Of a stretch of 64,000 nucleotides of DNA, positions 38,271 through 47,317 are shown in pieces. This DNA is from an uncultured beta proteobacterium. Its GTDB lineage: Bacteria; Pseudomonadota; Gammaproteobacteria; Burkholderiales; SG8-41. The stretch is taken from NCBI GenBank assembly GCA_903889565.1, contig CAISYC010000071.1, positions 62,001 through 126,000 of the forward strand, read 5' to 3'. A program made the position numbers and the translations under genes. The notes beneath the pieces were generated by a model, which did no database searches, was not told the DNA's origin, and saw only the letters and a list, made by a program, of their open reading frames with translations. How positions within the stretch are numbered: position 1 is the first letter of the stretch; each line of letters begins with the position of its first letter.

Positions 38271-39590
38271 ATGGCAGCAGCTGAAAAACAACCCGTCACC
38301 GTCACCTTTGCCGGGCCGCTCAACGGCGTCGCCAGCGGATTGCTCACGTGGGTCGACCAGCGTTTTCCCCTGATGTCGAGCTGGCGCGACCATCTGTCCG
38401 AATACTACGCGCCGAAGAACTTCAATTTCTGGTACTACTTCGGTTCGCTGGCGATGTTCGTGCTGGTGCTGCAGATCGCCACCGGCATCTTCCTCACCAT
38501 GAATTACAAACCCGATGCGGCGAATGCCTTCGCCTCGGTCGAGTACATCATGCGCGACGTGTGGGGCGGCTGGTTCATCCGCTACATGCATTCAACCGGC
38601 GCCTCGGCATTCTTCATCTGCGTCTACCTGCACATGTTCCGCGGGCTGATGTACGGTTCCTACCGCAAGCCGCGCGAACTGATCTGGATTTTCGGCATGC
38701 TGATTTACCTCTGCCTGATGGCCGAGGCTTTCTTCGGCTACCTCCTGCCGTGGGGCCAGATGTCGTACTGGGGCGCGCAGGTGATCGTCAATCTGTTCGG
38801 TTCGGTGCCGTTTATCGGGCCCGATCTGTCCGAGTGGATTCGCGGCGACTATGTGGTGTCCGACGCGACGCTGAACCGCTTTTTCGCCTTCCACGTCATC
38901 GCGGTGCCGCTGGTGCTGCTCGGGCTGGTGGCGGCGCACATACTCGCGTTGCACGAGGTCGGCTCGAACAACCCGGACGGCGTCGAAATCAAGGCGAAGA
39001 AGGATGCCAACGGTCGCCCGCTCGACGGCATCCCCTTCCATCCGTATTACACGGTGAAAGACACGCTCGGCGTGGTGGTGTTCCTGATCGTCTTCAGCAT
39101 CGTCATGTTTTTCCTGCCCGAGGGCGGCGGCTACTTTCTCGAGTACAACAACTTCATTCCGGCCGATCCGCTGAAGACGCCGCCGCATATTGCGCCGGTG
39201 TGGTACTTCACGCCGTTCTACTCGATCCTGCGCGCGGTGCCGCCGATGTTCGGTTCGCAGTTCCCGGGCGTCATCGCAATGGGCGTTTCCACGCTGATTT
39301 TCTTCCTGCTGCCGTGGCTCGATCGCAGTCCGGTCAAGTCGATCCGTTACAAGGGGCCGTTCTTCCGCGGCGCGCTGGCGGCGTTTGTGGTGGTGTTTCT
39401 GATCCTGGGTTATCTCGGCACCGAGCCGACCAACGTGTGGGGACAGTTCGGCAGTTGGCTGAGCAACGCCGACCGCGCAACGGTAGTGGCGCGTTTCTGC
39501 ACCGCGATTTACTTCCTGTTCTTCCTACTGATGCCCTGGTACTCGAAGATCGACAAATGCAAACCCGAGCCGGAGAGAGTCACATGGTAA
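38271..39590 (+). CDS. petB: Cytochrome b subunit of the bc1 complex
   Basis: This 439-residue membrane protein carries two b-type hemes and both quinone sites. Heme ligands lie in HSTGASAFFICVYLHMFRG and FHVIAVPLVLLGLVAAHILALHE; the Qo-site PEWY-like motif reads PVWYFTPFY. Eight or more spans are visible. I prefer ATG 38271 (AAGGGGG 8 bases upstream) to the GTG at 38265. The start of petC is inside its 3' end. Confidence 0.96.
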   Translation: MAAAEKQPVTVTFAGPLNGVASGLLTWVDQRFPLMSSWRDHLSEYYAPKNFNFWYYFGSLAMFVLVLQIATGIFLTMNYKPDAANAFASVEYIMRDVWGGWFIRYMHSTGASAFFICVYLHMFRGLMYGSYRKPRELIWIFGMLIYLCLMAEAFFGYLLPWGQMSYWGAQVIVNLFGSVPFIGPDLSEWIRGDYVVSDATLNRFFAFHVIAVPLVLLGLVAAHILALHEVGSNNPDGVEIKAKKDANGRPLDGIPFHPYYTVKDTLGVVVFLIVFSIVMFFLPEGGGYFLEYNNFIPADPLKTPPHIAPVWYFTPFYSILRAVPPMFGSQFPGVIAMGVSTLIFFLLPWLDRSPVKSIRYKGPFFRGALAAFVVVFLILGYLGTEPTNVWGQFGSWLSNADRATVVARFCTAIYFLFFLLMPWYSKIDKCKPEPERVTW

Positions 39591-40432
39591 GCCCGACGGT
39601 ATTCCGTTTCCTGCGCGCCGCGGCGCTGGCCGCATCGCTGCTGCCGGTGGCGGCGGGCGCCAATGAAGGCATGCGCCTGCAGCCGGCGCCGATCAATTCG
39701 CAGGACCTCGCGTCGTTGCAGAATGGCGCCAAGCTGTTCGTCAACTACTGCCTGAATTGTCACAGCGCGGGTTACATGCGCTTCAATCGCCTGCGCGACA
39801 TCGGTCTGAGCGAGGCGCAGATCCGCGACAACCTCATTTTCACCGGCGTCAAGGTAGGCGAGTTGATGCAGGTGGCGATGGACAAGAAAGATGCCAAGGC
39901 GTGGTTCGGCGCGCCGCCGCCCGATCTGACGGTGATCACGCGTTCGCGCAGTTCGGCGGCCGGCAGCGGCACTGACTGGGTCTACAATTATCTGCGCGGC
40001 TTTTATCGCGATGAATCGCGGCCGACCGGCTGGAACAACCTCGTGTTCGAGAATGTGGGCATGCCGCATGTGTTGTGGCAGCTGTCGGGCCAGAATACCC
40101 TCGAGAAGAAGGAATTCGAGCGCCACGAAGAAGCCGAGGCGGCTTACATTGCGGCGAAAACGCTGTCGCGCCTCGATGAAGTGACCATGGCCGGCAAGGA
40201 CGGCAAGATGAGCACGCATTATGTGTTGAACAGCATCGTTCCGGGCACCGGCACTTTGACGACCGGCGACTACGACCGCGCAGTGATCGATCTGGTCAAC
40301 TACCTCAACTACATGGCCGAGCCGGCGCGGCTGCAACGCCGCCAGATCGGCATTTATGCATTGCTGCTGCTTGGCGTGCTGTTCTTGTTTGCATTTGGGT
40401 TGAAGAAGAGTTTCTGGAAAGACGTGCACTAG
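39584..40432 (+). CDS. petC: Cytochrome c1 of the bc1 complex
   Basis: This 282-residue protein has a cleavable signal peptide, heme c motif CLNCH (Cys56, Cys59, His60), the family segment LFVNYCLNCHSAGYMRF and a C-terminal membrane anchor (about 254-272). The start ATG 39584 lies within the last codons of petB (7-base overlap). The frame stays open far upstream through petB by chance, but the signal peptide fixes the start. A terminator follows. Confidence 0.96.
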   Translation: MVSPTVFRFLRAAALAASLLPVAAGANEGMRLQPAPINSQDLASLQNGAKLFVNYCLNCHSAGYMRFNRLRDIGLSEAQIRDNLIFTGVKVGELMQVAMDKKDAKAWFGAPPPDLTVITRSRSSAAGSGTDWVYNYLRGFYRDESRPTGWNNLVFENVGMPHVLWQLSGQNTLEKKEFERHEEAEAAYIAAKTLSRLDEVTMAGKDGKMSTHYVLNSIVPGTGTLTTGDYDRAVIDLVNYLNYMAEPARLQRRQIGIYALLLLGVLFLFAFGLKKSFWKDVH

Positions 40433-40438
40433 CGTAGC

Positions 40439-40487
40439 GGCGCCGGTCGCGCGCGGCTGCGGCTGCGCGCGTTCGCGGCGCCTTTTT
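40439..40487 (+). terminator. Intrinsic terminator after petC
   Basis: A GC-rich hairpin pairs GGCGCCG (40439-40445) with CGGCGCC (40476-40482), with further imperfect pairing inside, followed directly by TTTTT (40483-40487). It lies 7 bases after the petC stop and before sspA. Confidence 0.7.
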
Positions 40488-40528
40488 GATCAACAATGAC
40501 TACGCGATAAACCGAGGCGGCCACACTC

Positions 40529-41128
40529 ATGATGACCCTTTATTCCGGCACGACCTGCCCCTTCAGCCAGCGCTGCCGCAACGTGCTGTACGAAAAAGGC
40601 ATGGATTTCCAGATCGTCGATGTCGATCTGCACAATAAGCCCGAGGACCTGGCGGTGATGAATCCGTACAACCAGGTGCCGGTGCTGGTCGAGCGCGATC
40701 TGATCCTCTACGAATCGAACATCATCAACGAATACATCGACGACCGCTTTCCGCACCCGCAGCTGATGCCGGCCGATCCGGTAATGCGCGCGCGCGCGCG
40801 GCTGTTCCTGTTCCGCTTCGAGCGCGAATTGTTCAGCCATGTCGAGACGCTGGAAAAAGGCCAGCAGCGCAACGCCGACAAGGCACGCGCGGCGATCCGC
40901 GACGGCCTCACCCAGATCGCGCCGGTGTTCGCCAAGCAGAAGCACATGCTGGGCGAGGAGTTCTCGATGCTCGACGTTGCAATCGTGCCGCTGCTGTGGC
41001 GCCTCGACTATTACGACATCCAGCTGCCGAAGGCGGCAGCACCCTTGATGAAGTACGCCGAGCGCCTGTTCAGCCGCCCCGCCTACATCGATTCGCTGAC
41101 CGCCTCCGAAAAGGTCATGCGCAAGTAG
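40529..41128 (+). CDS. sspA: Stringent starvation protein A (GST fold)
   Basis: This 199-residue protein has an N-terminal thioredoxin-like domain (TLYSGTTCPFSQRCRNVLYEKG) and a helical GST C-terminal domain. SspA binds RNA polymerase as a transcription factor in stationary phase and acid stress; it lacks GST activity in known cases. Segments NPYNQVPVLVERDLILYESNIINEYID are typical. Pairing with sspB and petABC is standard in betaproteobacteria. Confidence 0.94.
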   Translation: MMTLYSGTTCPFSQRCRNVLYEKGMDFQIVDVDLHNKPEDLAVMNPYNQVPVLVERDLILYESNIINEYIDDRFPHPQLMPADPVMRARARLFLFRFERELFSHVETLEKGQQRNADKARAAIRDGLTQIAPVFAKQKHMLGEEFSMLDVAIVPLLWRLDYYDIQLPKAAAPLMKYAERLFSRPAYIDSLTASEKVMRK

Positions 41129-41138
41129 GTCCGCGGCG

Positions 41139-41549
41139 ATGGCCAAAGAGCGTTCGACCAAGCCGTACCTGATTCGCGCGATTTTCGAGTGGTGCGTCGA
41201 CAGCGGCTACACGCCCTATCTGTCGGTCAAGGTCAATGCCGATACCAAGGTGCCGTACGAGTATGTCAAGAACGGCGAGATCGTGCTCAATATCAGTCCC
41301 GACGCCACCCATCGCCTGACCATCGGCGATGACGTCGTGCAGTTCTCGGCGCGCTTCAACGGCGTCTCGCGCGAGTGTTCGATCCCGCTGCCGGCGGTCA
41401 CCGGCATTTCCGCGCGCGAGAACAATCAGGGCCTGTTCTTTCCGCCGGAAACCGGCGACGAGCCGGCGGAGGCCGCGCCGTCGGCACCCGAAACCGAGCC
41501 GACGCCGCCGTCCGGTGGCGGCAAACCGCGCCTGCAAATCGTCAAATAG
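41139..41549 (+). CDS. sspB: ClpXP adaptor SspB
   Basis: SspB delivers ssrA-tagged proteins to ClpXP. The 136-residue protein has the substrate-binding domain (about 6-105, YLIRAIFEWCVDSGYTPYL) and a flexible acidic/Pro-rich linker. It ends in KPRLQIVK, which matches the ClpX-binding tail found in the family. It is encoded 10 bases after sspA. The 96 bases after it hold no gene that I can support. Confidence 0.94.
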   Translation: MAKERSTKPYLIRAIFEWCVDSGYTPYLSVKVNADTKVPYEYVKNGEIVLNISPDATHRLTIGDDVVQFSARFNGVSRECSIPLPAVTGISARENNQGLFFPPETGDEPAEAAPSAPETEPTPPSGGGKPRLQIVK

Positions 41550-41645
41550 GGCGGCCGGGGCCGCAGCGTTCGCCCGATTGCAGATTGTTTAACCTTTCGA
41601 TGGCGGCAGCGATGCCGCTTTTTCGTTTTCGCGAAGGAGCATCGC

Positions 41646-42272
41646 ATGTCCGCTGCCGACCAATCCGCCGCCGCAACCCTGCGCTTTAGCGTGTTGCCGG
41701 AGCGCCTGCCGCCGATCCCGCTTGATCAGATGAATGACGCGCAAAAGAAAGTCGCCGCCGTGCTGGCGGAGTCGCGCGGCTCGGTACGCGGACCGTTCGG
41801 CGCCATGCTGCGCAGCCCGGAACTGGCCGACTGCATGCAGAAGGTCGGCCAGTACGTGCGTTTCAAATGCGGCCTCGACAAACGTATCAACCGGCTGGCC
41901 GGCATGCTCGCCACACGGCACTGGAGTAATCAATACGAATGGAACGGCCATGTCCCGTATGCGCTGAAGGCGGGCATGGAGCAATCGCTGATCGATGCCA
42001 TTGGCGAAGGGCGGCGCCCCCCGGCAATGCGCGATGACGAAGCCGCCGTGTACGACTTCGTGACCGAACTCTACGCCAACAAGGGCGTCAGCGATGCAAC
42101 TTATGTGCGCGCCCTTGAACAATTCGGCGAGGCCGGCGTGGTCGATCTGATCGGCGTGGTCGGGTATTACGCGACCAACGCAATGCTGATGAATGTCGCG
42201 CGCACGGCGGTGCCGGGCAACGACACGCTGCCGCTGCTGCCATTGCCGTTGCAATTGCAGCGCGAAGCATAG
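41646..42272 (+). CDS. Carboxymuconolactone decarboxylase-like protein (second copy)
   Basis: This 208-residue protein shares a plan with the gene at 31518-32063: a helical CMD-like core with RHWSNQYEWNGHV and a closing VVGYYATNAMLMNVA. The CxxC of AhpD is missing. Here it stands upstream of an amidohydrolase and a Bug receptor on the other strand, which suggests a catabolic setting such as lactone or aromatic breakdown. Exact reaction unknown. Confidence 0.8.
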   Translation: MSAADQSAAATLRFSVLPERLPPIPLDQMNDAQKKVAAVLAESRGSVRGPFGAMLRSPELADCMQKVGQYVRFKCGLDKRINRLAGMLATRHWSNQYEWNGHVPYALKAGMEQSLIDAIGEGRRPPAMRDDEAAVYDFVTELYANKGVSDATYVRALEQFGEAGVVDLIGVVGYYATNAMLMNVARTAVPGNDTLPLLPLPLQLQREA

Positions 42273-42303
42273 AAACGCCAGGTTCAGGCCGCGCGCCGCC
42301 GTA

Positions 42304-43146
42304 CTATTGTTTCGCTGGCAGCGGCCAGCCCAGCCATTCGCACAGGCCGCGACCCATGATCCACTCCTTGTCCTGTTCGCTCAGCCACGGCAGTTCTTCG
42401 GTGAACAGCGTGATGGCCTGGCGATAGGGGCAGGGCAGGCGCGAATAATCGGTGCCCCAGAAAATGCGTCGTGGACCGAAGGCATCGTAGACGCGGCGCA
42501 AATGCGGATGCAGGTCGCGCCAGGGATAGGCTTCGGTGGAGTAGCTCGGCATGCCCGACGCCTTGACCGCGAGATTCGGATATTTCGCCAGCGCCAGCAG
42601 ATGATCGAGTCCGGCGAAGGCCTCGGCGCCGCGTGTTTTGGTCGGAATCGACAAATGGTCCATGGTAAACCGCAGCCCCGGGTGGCGCGCGACGATCGGT
42701 TCCAGCGCGGGGATCAGGCGGTGCGGCACCAGCACCATCAGCGGCACACCGGCGCGTTCCGCCGCCGGCCAGAATTTGTCGAGCTTGCCGTTGGTCAGCA
42801 GCGGTTGCAGCAATTCGGTGTGAAAGGTCAGGCGGATGCCGAGCATGCCCGGCTGCGCGCGCCAGGTTGCGAGCTGTTCGAATGCGCCCGGCACTTCGGG
42901 GTCGAGCCGCCCCATCACCGCGAAGCGTTGCGGGTGTGCCTGCGCGGCGGCGAGTGCGAGATCGTTGCGGTCGCCTTCCCATCCCGGCGGCACGACAACA
43001 ACGCGATCGACGCCCGCAGCGTCCATCGCGGCGAGCATTTCATCCTTGCCGAGCGGCACCGGCCGGTGCGGCTGGTTGCGCTTGGGCCAGGGGCGTTCGG
43101 GCGTGTCGGCGCCCCAGAGATGGACTTGCGCGTCGGCAATCAGCAT
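42304..43146 (-). CDS. Amidohydrolase-2 family metal-dependent hydrolase
   Basis: This 280-residue TIM-barrel protein begins MLIADAQVHLWG, where the single His replaces the HxH of some members. It has a central HLSIP strand and the late GTDYSR motif with the catalytic Asp. This is the family of lactone hydrolases and decarboxylases such as 2-pyrone-4,6-dicarboxylate hydrolase. The start ATG 43146 gives the family N terminus. It is 28 bases after a Bug receptor gene on the same strand, so the two may be one operon for uptake and breakdown of an organic acid. Confidence 0.82.
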   Translation of the reverse strand: MLIADAQVHLWGADTPERPWPKRNQPHRPVPLGKDEMLAAMDAAGVDRVVVVPPGWEGDRNDLALAAAQAHPQRFAVMGRLDPEVPGAFEQLATWRAQPGMLGIRLTFHTELLQPLLTNGKLDKFWPAAERAGVPLMVLVPHRLIPALEPIVARHPGLRFTMDHLSIPTKTRGAEAFAGLDHLLALAKYPNLAVKASGMPSYSTEAYPWRDLHPHLRRVYDAFGPRRIFWGTDYSRLPCPYRQAITLFTEELPWLSEQDKEWIMGRGLCEWLGWPLPAKQ

Positions 43147-43174
43147 GGATCGGCTTTCCAAAAAAGTCTCGAGT

Positions 43175-44176
43175 TTAATCGAGACGCATGCCGGTTGCTT
43201 TGACCAGCCGCGCGAACTTCGCCATCTGCCCGCGGATATAGACGTCAAGTTCCTGCGGCGAGCTGCCGACCAGTTCCAGGCCCTGCGCGGCGGCCTGTTC
43301 GCGGGTTTCGGGATTCTTCGCCATCTTCGCGAGTTCCCCGCTCAGCCGCGCAATGATGGTTGGCGGCGTGCCGGCAGGGGCGAGCACGCCGTGCCAGGTT
43401 CCGATGTCAAAACCGGGCAGCGTTTCGGCCACCGTCGGCACCTCGGGCAGGCGCGACGCGCGGCGCGGTCCGCCGAGCGCGATTACGCGCAGGCGTCCGG
43501 AATTGATCAGCGGCAGCGCGGCGGGCAGGGTGACGAAGCTGACCTGCACTTCATTGGCGATCAGTGCATTGAGGTTCTCCGCAGTGCCTTTGTACGGCAC
43601 GCGCAGCATGTCGATGCCTGCCATCAGTTTCAAGAGTTCGCTGCCGATATGCGCCGACGAGCCGTTGGTGCCCGAGGCATAGTTGAGTTTGCCCGGGTTG
43701 GCCTTCGCATAATCGATCAGTTCGCGCACGCTTTTTACCGGCAATGAGGGATGCACCAGCAGCACGCTGTGCGTCAGCGCCACCAGGCTGACCGGTGCAA
43801 AGTCCTTGATCGGGTCATACGGCATCATGGCATGCAGGCTCGGCTGCACCGTGTGCGCGGTGTTGGCCATCAGTATCGTATAGCCGTCGGGGTGCGCCTT
43901 GGCCGTCAGATCGGCGGCGATGACGCCGCCGCCGCCGGGCCGGTTGTCGAGCACAACCGGCTGGCCGAGCCCCTCGCTCAGCGCGCGGCCGACCGCGCGT
44001 GCCACCATGTCGGTGCTGCCGCCGGCCGAAGAAATCACGATCATGCGGATCGGTTTGTCGGGGTAAGCGGCGTGGGCTGCGCCCGCCGCGAGCAGCATCA
44101 TGCCGAGGGCGGCGAGCGCGCAACGCAGCGCGCACGGAAAACGTTGCCATCGAAGTTGCGATGAAATCCAGTTCAT
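43175..44176 (-). CDS. Bug/TctC-family periplasmic solute-binding receptor
   Basis: This 333-residue protein has a signal peptide (LGMMLLAAGAAHA) and family motifs YPDKPIRMIV, LGQPVVLDNRPGGGG, HPDGYTILMA, VHPSLPVKSVRELIDYAKANPGKLNYAS and VPYKGTAENLNALI. Bug proteins bind carboxylates and related solutes, feeding TctAB-type carriers or acting as sensors. No tctAB genes are in the window. The ATG at 44176 keeps the signal peptide; an upstream ATG at 44221 is less likely. Confidence 0.9.
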   Translation of the reverse strand: MNWISSQLRWQRFPCALRCALAALGMMLLAAGAAHAAYPDKPIRMIVISSAGGSTDMVARAVGRALSEGLGQPVVLDNRPGGGGVIAADLTAKAHPDGYTILMANTAHTVQPSLHAMMPYDPIKDFAPVSLVALTHSVLLVHPSLPVKSVRELIDYAKANPGKLNYASGTNGSSAHIGSELLKLMAGIDMLRVPYKGTAENLNALIANEVQVSFVTLPAALPLINSGRLRVIALGGPRRASRLPEVPTVAETLPGFDIGTWHGVLAPAGTPPTIIARLSGELAKMAKNPETREQAAAQGLELVGSSPQELDVYIRGQMAKFARLVKATGMRLD

Positions 44177-44277
44177 GACATTGCGGTACGCGCGGCGATG
44201 CGGGAAAACAGGAGGCGCCACGATACGGCGCAGGCGCCGCGATGTAAAGCGGGCCGCGCGCCCGCGGCGGGTGCGAA

Positions 44278-44286
44278 TGCTAAAAT
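44278..44286 (+). promoter_or_regulatory. Candidate extended -10 promoter for the cyclodeaminase operon
   Basis: TGC followed by TAAAAT forms an extended -10 element in a very GC-rich divergent gap, 77 bases before the ATG at 44364. No good -35 is seen. Confidence 0.4.
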
Positions 44287-44363
44287 CGTTTCACACTTTG
44301 TTCCGCGACGGCCCGCGCCCTGGCGTCGGACGCAGGATCATTAAACCGCCCGCCGACGCCATC

Positions 44364-45422
44364 ATGCTGATTCTGTCCAACGACGATGCCGAGAAACTGC
44401 TGACGATGGGCGATTGCATCGCCGCGCTCGAGCAGGTGTATGGCGAGATGGCCGAAGGGCACGCCGCCAACGCGGTGCGTTCCGACGCGGTGACGCAGAC
44501 CGCGCGCGCGGACACCGTGTATTCGCTGAAAATGATGGGCGGCGTGGTGCAGGCCTCGGGCATCGCTGTGGTGCGCATCAATTCCGATATTCTGAGTTTC
44601 GCCAACAAGCGTCAGGTCAAGCTGCCGCTGGCGCCGGGCAACCGCTATACCGGGCTGGTGCTGCTGTTCAGCATCGCCACCGGCGAGCCGCTGGCAATTT
44701 TTCCGGACGGCATACTGCAGCGCCTGCGCGTCGGCGCGACCTCTGCGCTGGGCGCCCGCTATCTGGCACGCAAGGATGCAAGCATCGTTGCCGTGATCGG
44801 CGCGGGCTGGCAGGCCGGCGGTCATGTCATGGCGATCGCCGCCCAGCGCAAGCTCGACGGCTGCAGGCTCGACGAAATCCGATGCTACAGCCCGACGGCG
44901 GACAAACGCGCCGCGTTCTGCCGCGAAATGGAAGAAATTACCGGCGTCAAAGTGCGCGCCGCAGCATCGCCGGAAGAAGCGATACGCGGCGCCGGCATTG
45001 TGTTGTGTGCAACCAACGCATCTCAGCAGGTGTTCATGAAAAGCCGGGTCGAGCCGGGCATGTATGTGTGCACTATCCGCGGCCCTGAACTCGAACCTGC
45101 TGTGGTGCTAGACGCCGACATTGCCGCGGTCAACGACCGTGTGGTGCACGAAAACGTCGCCACCACCAAAGGCGTGGTGTTGCCGAAGCAACGGCATGCC
45201 ATCGCCGGCTTCGACGTTGCATCGGCGCCGACGCTGGCCGAACTGGTCGCCGGCATGGCCAGGGGGCGCCAGACGCCGGAGCAGACCACGGTGTTCGTCA
45301 ATCTGCCGGGCCTCGGGCTGCAATTCGCCGCGGTGGGTGCGGCGCTCTACGAGAAGGCGCGCGCGGCCGGTCGCGGTCACGAACTGCCGACCGATTGGTT
45401 TACCGAGGATGTGGTGCCGTGA
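44364..45422 (+). CDS. Ornithine cyclodeaminase/mu-crystallin family protein
   Basis: This 352-residue protein has the NAD-binding motif VIGAGWQAGGH and the family core segments LRVGATSALGARYLARKDA and GILQRL. It contains the conserved substrate lysine region NKRQVKLP and the Asp-containing AVNDRV. Members act as ornithine or lysine cyclodeaminases, ketimine reductases or alanine dehydrogenases, so the exact reaction is open. Its stop overlaps the next gene by 4 bases (GTGA), which ties it to the hydrolase and Bug genes that follow. Confidence 0.85.
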   Translation: MLILSNDDAEKLLTMGDCIAALEQVYGEMAEGHAANAVRSDAVTQTARADTVYSLKMMGGVVQASGIAVVRINSDILSFANKRQVKLPLAPGNRYTGLVLLFSIATGEPLAIFPDGILQRLRVGATSALGARYLARKDASIVAVIGAGWQAGGHVMAIAAQRKLDGCRLDEIRCYSPTADKRAAFCREMEEITGVKVRAAASPEEAIRGAGIVLCATNASQQVFMKSRVEPGMYVCTIRGPELEPAVVLDADIAAVNDRVVHENVATTKGVVLPKQRHAIAGFDVASAPTLAELVAGMARGRQTPEQTTVFVNLPGLGLQFAAVGAALYEKARAAGRGHELPTDWFTEDVVP

Positions 45423-46345
45423 ACGCGCCGGTCGCCAAAGCGCTGCCGCCGCACGGTTACAGCATCACACGCCCGGTGCGCGGTTCGCCGATCCCGCTGG
45501 AACTGACCTTCGTGCTCACGCGCGACGAAATTTATGTGCCAATCGGCATTCGCAAGCCGGCTGGCAACGGCCCGTTCCCGGTGATCACGATGGGGCGCGG
45601 CGACGGCAAGGGCGGCGTGCCGCATCTGGAAGCACAGGTTGATCTGCTGGCGTCGATGCAGGACGAAATGATCAGGCGCGGTTACGTCGTCGTTTACGTC
45701 AATTACCGCAACGAAGTGCCGCACCTTTACGAAGACAACGAGCGCGCGCAAAACCTGCCCGACGACATCAGCGGCGGCGCGCGCCGCACCGTCAAGTCGT
45801 CGCCGACGCTCGATTCGGACGATCTGATCGCCATTTTCAAATATCTGCGCACGCTGCCCTATGTGAAGCCCGATGCGATCGGCGCCATCGGCGTCAGTCA
45901 CAGCGGCGAGTTGATACTCAAGGTTGCCGCCGAAATGGATTTTGCGGCGGGCGTGGCGATCGAAGGCGCCTCGCACGAATTCATCAGCGTCGATACCGGG
46001 CCTTCGGCGCCGCGCAAGGGCAACGAAATCCAGTATCAGGACGTCGAAGTCGTGCGCAAAAACACCGACAAGGCGCGCGCGATGGCGCGCATCGGCCGCA
46101 TCAACACGCCGATCCTGCATCTCGCGCGCGACGGCGATCATCTGCAGGGCATCTTCAAACTGGTGCACGAATGGATGCTCGAGGCGGGCAAGGATTCGAC
46201 GCTGGTCAGCTTCGATCATTCCTCGCACGGTTATCCGTTTATTTACCGCAAGCCCGACGGTTCCTATCAACCGGAGGCGATCCAGCAGCAGGCCTACGAT
46301 CTGTTCATGGCCTTCTTCGACCGCCACTTGCAGGGGCGCGCATGA
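45419..46345 (+). CDS. Alpha/beta hydrolase (CocE/dienelactone-hydrolase-like)
   Basis: This 308-residue protein starts at a GTG inside the previous stop. It has the nucleophile elbow GVSHSG (Ser in the middle), an acidic residue after LHLARDGDH and a late HSSHGYPF with the probable catalytic His. Family members are esterases, peptidases or dienelactone hydrolases. No signal peptide is seen, so it should be cytoplasmic. It lies between a cyclodeaminase homologue and a Bug receptor with 4-base overlaps at both ends, which means one translation-coupled operon. Confidence 0.8.
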   Translation: MNAPVAKALPPHGYSITRPVRGSPIPLELTFVLTRDEIYVPIGIRKPAGNGPFPVITMGRGDGKGGVPHLEAQVDLLASMQDEMIRRGYVVVYVNYRNEVPHLYEDNERAQNLPDDISGGARRTVKSSPTLDSDDLIAIFKYLRTLPYVKPDAIGAIGVSHSGELILKVAAEMDFAAGVAIEGASHEFISVDTGPSAPRKGNEIQYQDVEVVRKNTDKARAMARIGRINTPILHLARDGDHLQGIFKLVHEWMLEAGKDSTLVSFDHSSHGYPFIYRKPDGSYQPEAIQQQAYDLFMAFFDRHLQGRA

Positions 46346-47313
46346 CCCGGCTGCCGTTCATGCTGGTCTGGCTTGCCGCAACCCTTGCGGCAGCGCAGGC
46401 GGCGGCGCAGACCTATCCGGTGAAGACGGTGCGCGTGGTGCACGGTTTTGCGGTGGGTTCGGCGATCGATATTTTTTCGCGGCCGCTGGCGCAGAAACTG
46501 TCCGAAGCACTGGGCCAGCAGTTCGTCATCGACGCGCGGCCCGGCGCCACCGGCACCATCGGCAGCGAACTCGTCGCCAAAAGCGCGCCCGACGGCTACA
46601 CGCTGCTGGCTGCGCCGTCGTCGGCGATGGGCAGCACGCCGCACCTGCAGAAACTGTCGTTCGACCCCTTGCGCGACTTCGCGCCGATCGCGCAGATCAA
46701 CGAGTTCTACAGCGTGATCGTTGCCCATCCTTCGGTGCCGGCGCGCAATGCCGCCGATCTCATCCGGCTGGCGAAGGCGCGGCCCGGTTATCTGACTTAC
46801 GGTTCGACGGGGGTCGGCAGCGGTTTTCATCTCAACTTCGAATACTTCTGTCAGATGGCGGGCATCCGGCTGCTGCATGTGCCCTACCGCGGCGGCGGCT
46901 CCGCTGCAATTGCAGACCTGATCGCCGGTCGCGTCGATCTGATGCTCGACAACATTGCAGTCGTGAAGACACAGCTCGACGCCGGCCGCGTGCGCGCCCT
47001 CGGCGTCACCGGCTTGCGACCGGTGGCGGCGCTGCCCGGCGTGCCGCCGATCGCCGACAGCGGCTTGCCCGGTTACGAATCGGTTGGCTGGCACGGCTGG
47101 CTGGCGCCGGCGGGGACGCCGCGTGAAATGGTCGTGCAGCTGAATGCGGCGATCCGCAAAATACTCGCCACACCGGAGATGAAAATGTTATGGAACGCAC
47201 AGGGCGTCGAGACCATCGATACCACACCGGAGCAGTTTGCCGGGCGCATGCGCCGCGACTACGACCGTTACGGACGCCTCGTGCGCAGCCTCGGGCTTGG
47301 TATCACGAAATGA
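46342..47313 (+). CDS. Bug/TctC-family periplasmic solute-binding receptor
   Basis: This 323-residue protein has a signal peptide ([16 protein letters not shown]) and Bug motifs: [60 protein letters not shown] and GWLAPAGTP. The start overlaps the upstream hydrolase stop by 4 bases. It may bind the substrate or a product of the hydrolase and cyclodeaminase homologue encoded with it; this is inference. Confidence 0.9.
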   Translation: MTRLPFMLVWLAATLAAAQAAAQTYPVKTVRVVHGFAVGSAIDIFSRPLAQKLSEALGQQFVIDARPGATGTIGSELVAKSAPDGYTLLAAPSSAMGSTPHLQKLSFDPLRDFAPIAQINEFYSVIVAHPSVPARNAADLIRLAKARPGYLTYGSTGVGSGFHLNFEYFCQMAGIRLLHVPYRGGGSAAIADLIAGRVDLMLDNIAVVKTQLDAGRVRALGVTGLRPVAALPGVPPIADSGLPGYESVGWHGWLAPAGTPREMVVQLNAAIRKILATPEMKMLWNAQGVETIDTTPEQFAGRMRRDYDRYGRLVRSLGLGITK

Positions 47314-47317
47314 CATC

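Noticed and set aside
38348-39583. A long open frame in +1 phase through petB, continuous with petC
   Set aside because: It is a chance open frame in GC-rich DNA. Its translation is Arg/Ala-rich without motifs, while petB and the petC signal peptide fix the real genes.
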